Positions 16,659 to 24,941 of a stretch of 64,000 nt of DNA are shown here, piece by piece (within the stretch, counting starts at the first letter, position 1; every line of letters starts with the position of its first letter). The translations under genes were made by a program, and so were the position numbers. Source of the DNA: Sneathiella chungangensis (GTDB lineage: Bacteria > Pseudomonadota > Alphaproteobacteria > Sneathiellales > Sneathiellaceae); assembly GCF_009882935.1 (NCBI RefSeq), contig NZ_WTVA01000015.1, forward strand, positions 496,001 to 560,000, read 5' to 3'. Under the pieces are notes generated by a model. The model was given only the letters and a program-made list of their open reading frames with translations. It had not been told where the DNA came from and ran no database searches.

Positions 16659-18164
16659 TCAGACAGCCGCCACCGCGGGTTTCACGGGATCGCTGCTGCT
16701 ATGCGCCTTGGCCGCCGTTTTGCCCGCGCCCTTCGCGGACGAGGTGTACAGATTCTTGAGGGCGTCAACGACCAGCTCTTTGCTGACATACGGATCCGTG
16801 CCCTGATACTTGCAGGCGGCGATGATCTGTTCGACGATGAATTTCGGCTGGTAGCAGGCAAGATCGAAGCTGTTGTTCACCTGCAATTCCTCAATAACGG
16901 TATCGAGAACGTCTTCCGTGATCTCCAGACCGCGGGCCGCGCCGACCATCTTGAAAATTTCGAAATATTGTTCGCGTGATGGACCGACGGTTTCAAGCTT
17001 GTAGGGAATACGGCGGAGAAAGGCCGGGTCCATCAGATCGTCCGGCGAAAGGTTTGTCGAAAAGATCACGAGTTCATCGAACGGCAGGGAAAAACTCTTG
17101 CCGGTGTGAAGCTTGAGATAATCGATACGGCTTTCCAGCGGAACGATCCAGCGATTGAGAAGATCTTCCGGACTCACCAGCTGACGGCCGAAGTCATCGA
17201 TGATGAAGGTGCCGTTGGAGGCTTTGACATGCAGCGGCGCCTCGTAATATTTCGCATGCGCATTGAAGCTGAGGTCAAGCATTTCGAGCGTCAATTCACC
17301 GCCCGTAATGACGACAGGACGTTCGCAGGGAACCCAGCGGCCATCAAATTCTTCACGGCGGAGGCCCGAATTCTTTGTCTTTTCATGCGACCTGCCGAAT
17401 TTTTGCTTGTGGATCGCAGGGTCAAAGACCTTGATGATCTGACCATCCACCTCGAAGCAATAGGGGATATAGATGACATTGGCGAAGATCTCGGCAACCT
17501 TTTCGGCGACCGTGGTTTTACCGTTACCGGGCGGGCCATATAACAGAATGCTCTTGCCGGCGTTGACACCAGGGCCGAGGCGACGCACGAAGTCTTCGGT
17601 AATCACCAGGTTCTTGAAACTTTCGTGGATTTTTTCCTGCTCAACCCGCTCGTTCGTGATTTTCTGCTGGTTGATCCGCGCCTGATAAGCCGCGAGCGAC
17701 ACCGGCGCGGGCCCGACATACTGATTCTGCTCCAGCGACTCGATGGCATAACGCTTACCGGATTCCGTCATCACATAGCGGGTTTCGGAGAACGTGGATT
17801 GATCCGTGTTACCCAGAGATTCCAGAAACTTGCGGTCTCCGGCTTCCTGAATGAGGCGATTGACAACGCCGAGGGGAAGTTTGATGGCGCCGGACATCTC
17901 CGACGCCGTCTCAAGACTGTTCACATACATGAGCTTGAGGAGAATACGCAACAGGTTGGTGCTGGGAATGCCCGTGTCTTCAATGGTTTTCGGCGCCCGC
18001 GGCGCCTCGTAAATTGCGCGGTCCAGCTGTTCCTGCGTCAATGCGCCAAGCGCAACGAGGTTCTCGCCAAGGCGACCGCCATTCTCCTTCTGCCGATGGA
18101 GCGCAATTTTTATATCCTCAGGCGTCACCAAATTCTGCGCCACCAAGATATCACCGATGAGCAT
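16659..18164 (-). CDS. AAA+ ATPase with N-terminal MshEN (c-di-GMP-type) domain
   Basis: 501 aa. Residues 1-52 are two tandem MshEN-like motifs: IGDILVAQNLVTPEDIKIAL and RLGENLVALGALTQEQLDRA. In type II secretion/pilus ATPases these bind cyclic di-GMP. The C-terminal half is not a GspE ATPase but a AAA+ module: Walker A ILLYGPPGNGKTTVAEK, Walker B GTFIIDDFGRQL, sensor 1 VIFSTNLSPDDL and arginine-finger-like AFLRRIPYKL. The middle (residues about 60-190) has a winged-helix-like stretch and ARINQQKITNERVEQEK. The Ala-rich tail ends AHSSSDPVKPAVAAV. No secretion or pilus genes flank it. A nucleotide-second-messenger-controlled remodelling ATPase is inferred; the substrate is unknown. Confidence 0.8.
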   Translation of the reverse strand: MLIGDILVAQNLVTPEDIKIALHRQKENGGRLGENLVALGALTQEQLDRAIYEAPRAPKTIEDTGIPSTNLLRILLKLMYVNSLETASEMSGAIKLPLGVVNRLIQEAGDRKFLESLGNTDQSTFSETRYVMTESGKRYAIESLEQNQYVGPAPVSLAAYQARINQQKITNERVEQEKIHESFKNLVITEDFVRRLGPGVNAGKSILLYGPPGNGKTTVAEKVAEIFANVIYIPYCFEVDGQIIKVFDPAIHKQKFGRSHEKTKNSGLRREEFDGRWVPCERPVVITGGELTLEMLDLSFNAHAKYYEAPLHVKASNGTFIIDDFGRQLVSPEDLLNRWIVPLESRIDYLKLHTGKSFSLPFDELVIFSTNLSPDDLMDPAFLRRIPYKLETVGPSREQYFEIFKMVGAARGLEITEDVLDTVIEELQVNNSFDLACYQPKFIVEQIIAACKYQGTDPYVSKELVVDALKNLYTSSAKGAGKTAAKAHSSSDPVKPAVAAV

Positions 18165-18447
18165 TCATATTCTCCAGTTTTGTTCCCGACAATTCATACC
18201 CGACAGCAAAAAATCGCCGAAATCCGGCGGACTTTCCGCCAATTCACGCCTGAGTCTTACACGCATTTCGTTAACGTCAGGTTATCTATGGGGGAAAAAG
18301 CAGAATTTGGCGCAATATCTCGCCATCCCGCCTTTTCCGGTTTGCCTTGTCGTCCGATCAAGAATGCGGCAAATTTGTTGTTGAATTGATCCGAAGGTAG
18401 TATTGCTTCTTCCCAACTCAATTAAAACCGGCTTCAGGGGAACCGCC

Positions 18448-18984
18448 ATGGCAGAATATAAAGCGTTATTGTCCGTCTTTTCGAAGGATCGCGTCGGACT
18501 GATTTCCCTCGTCACCGGCTTTTTGTTCGACAAGGGCGTCAACCTCGGTGACACATCTTTTGCGGTTCTCGACAAGGGCGGCGAATTCACGAGCGTGATC
18601 GAAGTTCCGGCCGACATAGCGGAAGCGGAGCTGGTTGACGGCCTGCGCTCGCTTGAGGGAATGGAGGATGCGGATATCGATGTCCGTCGCTTCGCCTTTG
18701 AAGATGCAAATACGCCACCGACGGAAATCACCCATCGCATCCGCTGCGAGGGACAGGACCAGCCTGGCGTCCTGGCGCGCCTGTCAGAGGTGTTTATCAA
18801 TTTCGATGCGAATATCGTCTATCTCCGGTCCGACCAGGTTGAAATCGGCGGTGAGAAAAAATTCATCACCCTCTTTTCCGTCTATATTCCAGCCGGACGA
18901 ACAGATAACTGCCTCGCGGCGCTCGACAATACGGCGAGCGCGCTCGGCCAGACATTGACCTCGGAAACGTCGGATCTGATCTAG
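18448..18984 (+). CDS. Tandem ACT-domain protein (GcvR-like)
   Basis: 178 aa. Two ACT domains: residues 1-80 (KALLSVFSKDRVGLISLVTGFLFDKGVNLGDTSFAVL) and 88-175 (HRIRCEGQDQPGVLARLSEVFINFDANIVYLRSDQV). ACT domains bind amino acids. The pair without a catalytic partner resembles GcvR, the regulator of the glycine cleavage operon, but the function here is not proven. ATG 18448 is chosen because AGGGG lies seven bases upstream; the open frame begins at 18403. It is divergent from the AAA+ gene across about 280 bp and ends just before the convergent peptidase gene. Confidence 0.85.
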   Translation: MAEYKALLSVFSKDRVGLISLVTGFLFDKGVNLGDTSFAVLDKGGEFTSVIEVPADIAEAELVDGLRSLEGMEDADIDVRRFAFEDANTPPTEITHRIRCEGQDQPGVLARLSEVFINFDANIVYLRSDQVEIGGEKKFITLFSVYIPAGRTDNCLAALDNTASALGQTLTSETSDLI

Positions 18985-18997
18985 CGTTCAGGCGCTG

Positions 18998-20167
18998 TCA
19001 ATCAATGCTGTTTGACGGGGCGGTTGCCGCCGTTGTTCCGACCAGACGATCGAATAACCGGTAGACGACATCGATTACCGACTTTCCGAGCTTCTGCGCC
19101 CGTTGCGGCGACCAGCCGAATTCTAGGTCGGGCCGGTCCGCCGTATCCTTGAACGGCATCTCGAGCGTCATGGCGAGGCAACCGAAATATTCGCTGACAT
19201 GATTGACGCAGATCGTCATGTTTGCTGCGCCTTTTTTTGCGATGGGATAGCCGTGACGGGTTTGAAAGTCGGGATTAATCTGCTGCCAGGTCCGTTTGAA
19301 ATCGGTGAGCAACATATCGCGCTGGGCATTCCAGCCGGGAATTCCCTGCGCGCCCGCGATGAAATTATGAGGCAAGGCCTCATCTCCATGGACGTCGATA
19401 CAGAGGTCAACACCCGTTTCCCGCATCCGTTCCCGCACCAGATAGACCTCGGGGCTCCGGCTCATATCGGGATCGCTCCATTCTCGATTGAGGTTGGCGC
19501 CCGCGGCATTGGTGCGCAGATGACCACTGCGGCTCCCGTCGGGGTTCATGTTCGGGACAACGTGGAAAACCGACCTGTCCAGCAAGGCGTTTGACACCGC
19601 GTCAGAGGGATCGAGCAGGCGGTCAAGAAATCCGTCCATCCACCATTCCGCCATGGTTTCACCCGGATGCTGGCGCGCGATCAGCCAGAAATTCCGTTTA
19701 TTCGTTCGCGGCTCGCCGATGGTCAGAAGGTCAATGTCCTGTCCCTCAACCGTCTGGCCCAAAACATTATGGACAACCCGGGGCGACTGGCCGGCGCGGG
19801 CGATCAGACTGGCATGGCGATCCATTGAATAGGGGGCGAAATACGCATAATAGACCGTATCAAGCTCCGGCCGGTGACGGAGAAGCAGTTCCCCGTCCCG
19901 ATATTCTGTGTCGATCCTGAACCAGTTTTCCCAATCATAGGAGGCAACGGCGCGGTACCCATCCCATCCCGCCGTATAGGAGCAATCCTTCGCATTTGTC
20001 AGGCGCATTGTGCATTCGGTGTCCCGTGCACCGTTCAGCCGGAAATAAAACCACTGAAGAAATTCCGCCTTGGTATCGGGGCGGATGCGCAATCGGATAT
20101 CCGCGGGATCAGCGCAGGCATCGCAGATAATATTCCCCCCGTCAAAGGCGCTGTTTATATGGATCAT
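18998..20167 (-). CDS. M14-family zinc carboxypeptidase
   Basis: 389 aa. An N-terminal beta-sandwich-like domain (residues 1-110, FRLNGARDTECTMRLTNAKDC) precedes the peptidase domain. That layout is typical of the cytosolic-carboxypeptidase-like M14 branch. Zinc ligands are in ARQHPGETMAEWWMDG (HxxE) and CIDVHGDE (His). The catalytic Glu is in MTLEMPFKD. NMNPDGSRSGHLRTNAAGANLNREW provides substrate-binding residues. ATG 20167 overlaps the stop of the upstream gene (ATGA), so I prefer it to the longer frame from 20218. No signal peptide is seen, so it should be cytoplasmic. The substrate is unknown. Confidence 0.88.
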   Translation of the reverse strand: MIHINSAFDGGNIICDACADPADIRLRIRPDTKAEFLQWFYFRLNGARDTECTMRLTNAKDCSYTAGWDGYRAVASYDWENWFRIDTEYRDGELLLRHRPELDTVYYAYFAPYSMDRHASLIARAGQSPRVVHNVLGQTVEGQDIDLLTIGEPRTNKRNFWLIARQHPGETMAEWWMDGFLDRLLDPSDAVSNALLDRSVFHVVPNMNPDGSRSGHLRTNAAGANLNREWSDPDMSRSPEVYLVRERMRETGVDLCIDVHGDEALPHNFIAGAQGIPGWNAQRDMLLTDFKRTWQQINPDFQTRHGYPIAKKGAANMTICVNHVSEYFGCLAMTLEMPFKDTADRPDLEFGWSPQRAQKLGKSVIDVVYRLFDRLVGTTAATAPSNSID

Positions 20168-20571
20168 GAAGACGGCCCGGCGGTTGCCGTTTGACGATCC
20201 GCCCAATAGGCCCGCCAACCGCCATATTCCGTTATCTCGCGCTTCCCTTCGCAGAGAGTGGCCTCCCCAAGTACACCCAGAACCCAGTCGCCATCCGAAA
20301 GTTCAATCTTGCCGATGCAGAGGCCCGGGGGTTCCTGCAGGAGAACGGTGGCAACGCCATCGGCCGGCACGTCCCATATCTCCAGATCGACCGAGACACC
20401 GCCCGCCGTTACCCGCTGCATTGCTGGGTGCACGTCGTTAATGGACCAGAGCCGATAGGCTGGCGATGTTTTCGCCTCTTTCACAAACTCGGCGCCGACG
20501 GCAAGAAGATTGCCATTCAACTCCAACCCCCGCATGAGGGTTCCATTAACCGCCAAAAACAATGAACTCAC
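20164..20571 (-). CDS. Allophanate hydrolase C-terminal domain-like protein (gamma-glutamylcyclotransferase fold)
   Basis: 135 aa. The motifs LFLAVNGTLMRGLELNGNLL, YRLWSINDVHPAMQRV and KREITEYGGWRAYWADRQ match the C-terminal domain of allophanate hydrolase (AtzF/DUR1,2 type) as found in free-standing proteins, often near amidases. In allophanate hydrolase this domain decarboxylates the intermediate; a stand-alone copy has no established reaction. It is coupled to the M14 peptidase by an ATGA overlap. Whether it helps urea metabolism (urease lies 3 kb away) cannot be said from sequence. Confidence 0.75.
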   Translation of the reverse strand: MSSLFLAVNGTLMRGLELNGNLLAVGAEFVKEAKTSPAYRLWSINDVHPAMQRVTAGGVSVDLEIWDVPADGVATVLLQEPPGLCIGKIELSDGDWVLGVLGEATLCEGKREITEYGGWRAYWADRQTATAGPSS

Positions 20572-20609
20572 GATCGCGCCCCTAAAATTTCCTCAGATGG
20601 TTCCTGCCG

Positions 20610-21581
20610 TCAAAACCATTTCAATTTTTTAAACAGCAGTATCTGAATTATCACAAGAATAATCAACATTCCGCAAAAGACGAAAAAGGCATATGGATCC
20701 TCACTTCCCGGTATGCCGCCGACATTTATGCCGAGCAGCCCGGTAAGGAATCCGAGCGGCAGAAAAATCGCGGCGATCACCGAAAGCACGTAAAGATTTC
20801 TGTTGAGCCGATCCGCAATGATATTTGCCAATTCATCCTTTACGATTTGCGCGCGCTCCCGGATGGCATCGAGATCCTCGACATAGCGCATCGAATGATC
20901 GTAATTTTCCTGAAGATGCCGCTTTTGCCCGGGATCAAGCCACGTGAATTCGGCGAGGCGCAGCTGGCCTATCGCATCCTTTTGCGGCGCCATATACCGT
21001 CGCAGGATGATCGCTTCCTTGCGAATATCGATAATCTTCTCGCGGAATGCGGTATCGGGATTGTCGAGAATCTGTTCCTCGACATCATCAGTCGCTTCAT
21101 CCAGTTCCAGCAATACCGGCGCCATCCGGTCGGAAAGGCAGGAAAGCAGCATATTGAGAAACTGGCCGGAATTTCTCGGCCCCTTGCCGGCCTTGAGCCT
21201 GTCCTCCAGATCCAGTACGGCTTGCAGCTTTCGTCGCTGAACGCTGATAATCCGTTCGTTGTCAACCCACATGCGGATAGACACCATGTCTTCCGGGTCC
21301 GCATTTTCATTCAGGTTGACGCCGCGCAGAATAATGATTGCACCATCGCCAATCTCGGCGATGCGCGGCCGCGTCTCATCCGCCAGAAGCGCGTCGACGA
21401 CGAACGGATCAAGATAGGATATCTCCCGGTCCAGCCATTCTTTGGTATCCGGATGGTTCAGGTCGAGATGCACCCACGCAAGATTTTTCTTTTTCAGTTC
21501 GCGGGCGATTGCCTTGTCGCTGACGGACTTGCCGCCGCCCTCTCCATCGAAATCATACGCCAGCAGGATGGGGCTGCTCAT
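20610..21581 (-). CDS. zntB: CorA-family metal transporter, ZntB-like
   Basis: 323 aa. A soluble N-terminal funnel domain of about 260 residues is followed by two membrane helices (YVLSVIAAIFLPLGFLTGLLG and FFVFCGMLIILVIIQILLF) and a short basic end (KKLKWF). The selectivity motif between them reads GLLGINVGGIPG. The GxN with GGIPG is the ZntB pattern rather than the GMN of magnesium CorA. ZntB proteins move zinc, probably with protons. It overlaps the start of mscS by 4 nt (ATGA), so both are likely co-transcribed. Confidence 0.85.
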   Translation of the reverse strand: MSSPILLAYDFDGEGGGKSVSDKAIARELKKKNLAWVHLDLNHPDTKEWLDREISYLDPFVVDALLADETRPRIAEIGDGAIIILRGVNLNENADPEDMVSIRMWVDNERIISVQRRKLQAVLDLEDRLKAGKGPRNSGQFLNMLLSCLSDRMAPVLLELDEATDDVEEQILDNPDTAFREKIIDIRKEAIILRRYMAPQKDAIGQLRLAEFTWLDPGQKRHLQENYDHSMRYVEDLDAIRERAQIVKDELANIIADRLNRNLYVLSVIAAIFLPLGFLTGLLGINVGGIPGSEDPYAFFVFCGMLIILVIIQILLFKKLKWF

Positions 21582-22540
21582 TTCAACGCCTCCGGATTTT
21601 TGATATGCAGATCCCGCTGCGGGAAGGGTATCTCGATCTGGTTTTCGCCAAACTTCCGCCAGATCGCAAAAAGAACGTCGCTGCGCGGGCGGATGCGTCC
21701 CTGGGAGACATCCTCGATCCAGAAATAGAGGGTGAAGTTCACCGAGCTATCGCCAAAGTCCACGAGATAGCATTCCGCCGGAGGGTCCGCCATACAGCGC
21801 GGATGCTCCTTTGCCGCCTCGGTAATCAGTTTTGCGGCAAGCTCGAGATCGGTTCCATAGGCGACGCCAATGTTGACATCAACGCGGGTCCGCGAATTGC
21901 TGTAGGTCCAGTTGGTGACCCTGTTGGTGATGAAATCTTCGTTGGGCACCATGGTTTCATGACCCTGAAAGGTTTCAATCCGTGTATAACGCGCGCCGGT
22001 CTCGCGGACAAATCCGGTGATGCCATCGTTGAGTTCGATCAGATCGCCCTCCTCGACGGATTTCTCGAAAAGAAGAATAATGCCGCTGATGAAATTGGAC
22101 GCAATCTTCTGAAGGCCGAAACCGACACCAATACCAACTGCCCCGCTGAATACGGTGAGCGCCGTCAGGTCAATCCCGAGAACTCCCAGAATGAACAGAA
22201 ATGCAAGGAAGTAAATGACGATCTGGATCGCCTTGATGATCAGCGCCTTGTTGCTCGACTTGATCCGATGGATCGACTTGATCCGGTTTTCGAGAACTTC
22301 TGACAGGATGCCGACCAGCCAGAACAAAAGAATGACAAGGATGACCGCCTTAACCAGCAAATAGGCGGAAAAGCGCATCTCGCCAATGTTGAAGGCGAAA
22401 TTGTCAGAATCGAGAAACTCCCTGACCGGGTCAAGATACCCCAGATACCCGAACACCGCGAAACCAACAATCGCCACGACCAGCAGCAGCTTGGCGACCC
22501 AGGCGCGGGGTTTAAACAAGGAGGTCCAGAATTTAGCCAT
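21578..22540 (-). CDS. MscS-family mechanosensitive ion channel
   Basis: 320 aa. Four hydrophobic segments are seen. The pore-lining helix is in LTALTVFSGAVGIGVGFGLQKIASNFISGIILL (Gly/Ala-rich TM3), followed by the beta domain EEGDLIELNDGITGFVRETGARYTRIE and ETMVPNEDFITNRVTNWTYSNS. These are hallmarks of MscS channels that open under membrane tension. The two to three extra N-terminal segments fit longer MscS variants. It is first of a two-gene unit with the ZntB-like gene. Confidence 0.93.
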   Translation of the reverse strand: MAKFWTSLFKPRAWVAKLLLVVAIVGFAVFGYLGYLDPVREFLDSDNFAFNIGEMRFSAYLLVKAVILVILLFWLVGILSEVLENRIKSIHRIKSSNKALIIKAIQIVIYFLAFLFILGVLGIDLTALTVFSGAVGIGVGFGLQKIASNFISGIILLFEKSVEEGDLIELNDGITGFVRETGARYTRIETFQGHETMVPNEDFITNRVTNWTYSNSRTRVDVNIGVAYGTDLELAAKLITEAAKEHPRCMADPPAECYLVDFGDSSVNFTLYFWIEDVSQGRIRPRSDVLFAIWRKFGENQIEIPFPQRDLHIKNPEALK

Positions 22541-22644
22541 ACGAAACGCGTTACTCCCGTATTTTCTAACAGGAATAATACTGTAGATGCGTATTTTGGC
22601 TATTTTTTTCTGTTATGGCCGCCGACATCGACGCCATCGACGCA

Positions 22645-23067
22645 TCAGCGCTGCAACTCGACCATCAATTCCGGATATTTGGCAACCAGACGCAGCAGAT
22701 TGTTCATCGGCTGGGAAATCGTGACCTTGCCATTCTCATATTTTTGAAAGGCATTGGGGCCGCCGCCGAAAATCTGCCCGGCGCGGCGTTGGGAGAGCTT
22801 GAGATGCGTCCGTACCTCGCGGATTTTTTCCGGCGTCATCACACCGAGATATTCCGCTTTCAGTTCCGCCTTGATCCGTTCGACGTCATCCCACGCCGCT
22901 TCCTCGACCATTCCTTCCCCGCAGTCAGTATTTACGCAATATAACCCCGGAAGATCGACATAGCTTTGTAAATGCTTGTAATTGATTGCATAGGTGCGGA
23001 TTTGACGTTCAACGTCACCGCCACATAACGGACAGGCCATACTCATCCTCAACTGAAAAAACGACAA
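22645..23067 (-). CDS. MqsA-family antitoxin-like protein, no MqsR partner
   Basis: 140 aa. The N-terminal zinc domain has CPLCGGDVERQ and YCVNTDCGEGM (two pairs of Cys). The C-terminal helix-turn-helix reads LKLSQRRAGQIFGGGPNAFQKYENGKVTI and SQPMNNLLRLVAKYPELM, a close match in pattern to E. coli MqsA (GGG-NAF-YE-G, LL-KHPEL). MqsA binds DNA and neutralises the MqsR ribonuclease. No MqsR-like gene lies on either side: the neighbours are ureG and mscS. It may act only as a transcription factor. A shorter start at MACPLC (aa 10) is possible. Confidence 0.82.
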   Translation of the reverse strand: MSFFQLRMSMACPLCGGDVERQIRTYAINYKHLQSYVDLPGLYCVNTDCGEGMVEEAAWDDVERIKAELKAEYLGVMTPEKIREVRTHLKLSQRRAGQIFGGGPNAFQKYENGKVTISQPMNNLLRLVAKYPELMVELQR

Positions 23068-23103
23068 TAAAATATCAAAGGAAGGCAGTCACTAACAGCA
23101 GAC

Positions 23104-23125
23104 TATGGCACCATTATGGCGCCAT
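23104..23125. promoter_or_regulatory. Tandem 11-bp repeat, candidate operator of the MqsA-like gene
   Basis: TATGGCACCAT (23104-23114) is followed immediately by TATGGCGCCAT (23115-23125). The copies differ at one base. The second contains the perfect palindrome ATGGCGCCAT. The period of 11 bp is one helical turn. The element lies 37-58 bp upstream of the MqsA-like start, just beyond the ureG stop. Confidence 0.45.
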
Positions 23126-23129
23126 GATG

Positions 23130-23771
23130 TCAAATCGACCTTTCCGCCGGCATTTGCCGGAGCCCACCCTTGTCGATAATGAAGCCGGCCACTTCCGCGA
23201 CGCCATTGCCGGCCTTGAAATTAGTGAAGACGAAGGGCCGGTCACCGCGCATTTTCCTTGAATCCCGGTCCATCACGTCAAGATCGGCGCCGACATAAGG
23301 GGCAAGATCGATTTTATTGATCACAAGAAGATCGGATCGGGTAATCCCCGGTCCGCCTTTCCGCGGGATTTTATCCCCCGCCGACACATCGATGACATAG
23401 ATCGTGATATCGGCAAGTTCCGGGCTGAAGGTTGCCGCAAGGTTATCGCCACCGGATTCGATCAGGATCAACTCCAGCCCCTCGAATTTTTCGGATATAT
23501 CCGCGACCGCCGCGAGATTGATCGATGCATCCTCGCGAATGGCCGTATGCGGGCAGCCGCCGGTCTCGACCCCGACAATCCGCTCAGGCGCAAGCGCGCC
23601 CGAACGCGTCAGAAACTCGGCGTCTTCGCGCGTATAGATATCGTTGGTGATGACCGCAATATTATAATGGTCCCGCATATATTTGCAGAGCGCGTCGGTA
23701 AGCGCCGTTTTTCCCGACCCCACCGGCCCGCCGATACCTACACGCAAGGGTCCGTTCGTTGCTGACGTCAT
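23130..23771 (-). CDS. ureG: Urease accessory GTPase UreG
   Basis: 213 aa SIMIBI-class GTPase that delivers nickel to urease with UreE, UreF and UreD. P-loop [18 protein letters not shown], nickel-binding motif [17 protein letters not shown] (Cys-Pro-His), [19 protein letters not shown], and the guanine-specificity motif [15 protein letters not shown]. Normal length. The start overlaps the ureF stop (ATGA). It is the last gene of the urea operon. Confidence 0.96.
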   Translation of the reverse strand: MTSATNGPLRVGIGGPVGSGKTALTDALCKYMRDHYNIAVITNDIYTREDAEFLTRSGALAPERIVGVETGGCPHTAIREDASINLAAVADISEKFEGLELILIESGGDNLAATFSPELADITIYVIDVSAGDKIPRKGGPGITRSDLLVINKIDLAPYVGADLDVMDRDSRKMRGDRPFVFTNFKAGNGVAEVAGFIIDKGGLRQMPAERSI

Positions 23772-24451
23772 GATCTGAATAACCTCGTATATTGCGTTTC
23801 ATGAGAAGCGGAGCACCAGTCAACCATCAGGGTCGCTGAGCCCAAATCATTGATGCGGCTGTCCAAAGCCTGCTTGGCGACGCGCCGGACGTCGCCGGAA
23901 AGGGCGGCGATTGCCCGCTGACCATCTGTCTGGCCAAGCGGAACAAGGCGGACGGCGGCGGAGACAAGATTGGAAACAAATCCATGAAGATAGGCGGTCA
24001 GGGTTTCGGCAAGCGGCACCTCATGATCCGCGGCGACGATCCCGACGGCAACCGAATGGATCAGCTGGCCCGGCCAGATCTTCTGAAGTGCGCTCAGCGT
24101 CGGAACTTCGGGGCTGACATCCTTGATCACATTCACGAAGGCGCGGCCCTGCTGGGTTGTTTCGAGGGCGATTTCCTTCGTCGGGGAAAAGGCATGGCCG
24201 ATTTCCGCAATCTCCCTCAAGGCCTCGATATCCTTTTCCTGCGCCGCGCCATAGGCCGCCGCCAGCAGGATACTGTCCGATGTGCCGCCGCCAAACGCGA
24301 GAATATCGGCAATCCAGGGCACCAGATCGTCAAGACTGGTGACCAACCCTTCCTCCACCGCAAATTCGATCCCGTGGCTATAGGTATAGGCGCCAATCGG
24401 GTAGGACGGTGACATCCAGGACATCAGGTGAAAAAGCGCCGTGTTATCCAT
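23768..24451 (-). CDS. ureF: Urease accessory protein UreF
   Basis: 227 aa helical protein that bridges UreD and UreG in the nickel-insertion complex. Signature sequence is [28 protein letters not shown] near the N-terminus and [24 protein letters not shown]-like helices in the centre. The frame stays open upstream into ureE, but ATG 24451 gives the family N-terminus ([10 protein letters not shown]). It overlaps the His-rich tail of ureE by 8 nt. Confidence 0.94.
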   Translation of the reverse strand: MDNTALFHLMSWMSPSYPIGAYTYSHGIEFAVEEGLVTSLDDLVPWIADILAFGGGTSDSILLAAAYGAAQEKDIEALREIAEIGHAFSPTKEIALETTQQGRAFVNVIKDVSPEVPTLSALQKIWPGQLIHSVAVGIVAADHEVPLAETLTAYLHGFVSNLVSAAVRLVPLGQTDGQRAIAALSGDVRRVAKQALDSRINDLGSATLMVDWCSASHETQYTRLFRS

Positions 24452-24938
24452 GATGGGAATGCCCGTGGCTATGTCCATCCCCGTGGCTGTGCCCTGCCGT
24501 CTCCCCATGGCCATAGGCGCCGCCTTCCGGATTGAACGGCGCATCGAGCCGTGTGACCGTGGCGCCAAGCTTGGTGACCATTTCCTCGATGACATGGTCC
24601 TGACGAATGCGAAGCCGGTTTCCCATCAGCTCGGTCGGCAGGTGGCGGTTGCCAAGGTGCCAGGCGATGCGCACGAGATGCAGCGTATCCTTGCAGCTGA
24701 TATCCGCAACCGGTTCATTGCGGGCCCTTACGCCAATTCCGGAGCCGTCATCAAGCAAGAGGACATCGCCATCGCGCAAGGTTTTCAATTCCGGCAGGTC
24801 GAGAAGGAAAGATTCCCCACCATCCGTTTCGAGCTTCAGCCGACGCCGGCGGCGATGATCAAAATCCAAAGTGACCGTATCACCGATCACGCCGTCAAAT
24901 GGCGTTCCGGATGTATATATGGCATGGGCATGTTTCAT
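24444..24938 (-). CDS. ureE: Urease accessory nickel chaperone UreE
   Basis: 164 aa. An N-terminal peptide-binding domain (DTVTLDFDHRRRRRLKLETDGGESFLLDLPE) is followed by the metal-binding domain (LVRIAWHLGNRHLPTEL, IRQDHVIEEMV). The tail GHGETAGHSHGDGHSHGHSH is His-rich and would store or deliver nickel. It starts 4 nt after ureC and overlaps ureF. Confidence 0.94.
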   Translation of the reverse strand: MKHAHAIYTSGTPFDGVIGDTVTLDFDHRRRRRLKLETDGGESFLLDLPELKTLRDGDVLLLDDGSGIGVRARNEPVADISCKDTLHLVRIAWHLGNRHLPTELMGNRLRIRQDHVIEEMVTKLGATVTRLDAPFNPEGGAYGHGETAGHSHGDGHSHGHSHHG

Positions 24939-24941
24939 GGC

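Noticed and set aside
18270-18285. TTAACGTCAGGTTAT as a CtrA box upstream of the AAA+ and ACT genes
   Set aside because: One half-site is imperfect (TTAT). Near-matches to TTAA-N7-TTAA are common, and neither neighbour is a typical CtrA target.
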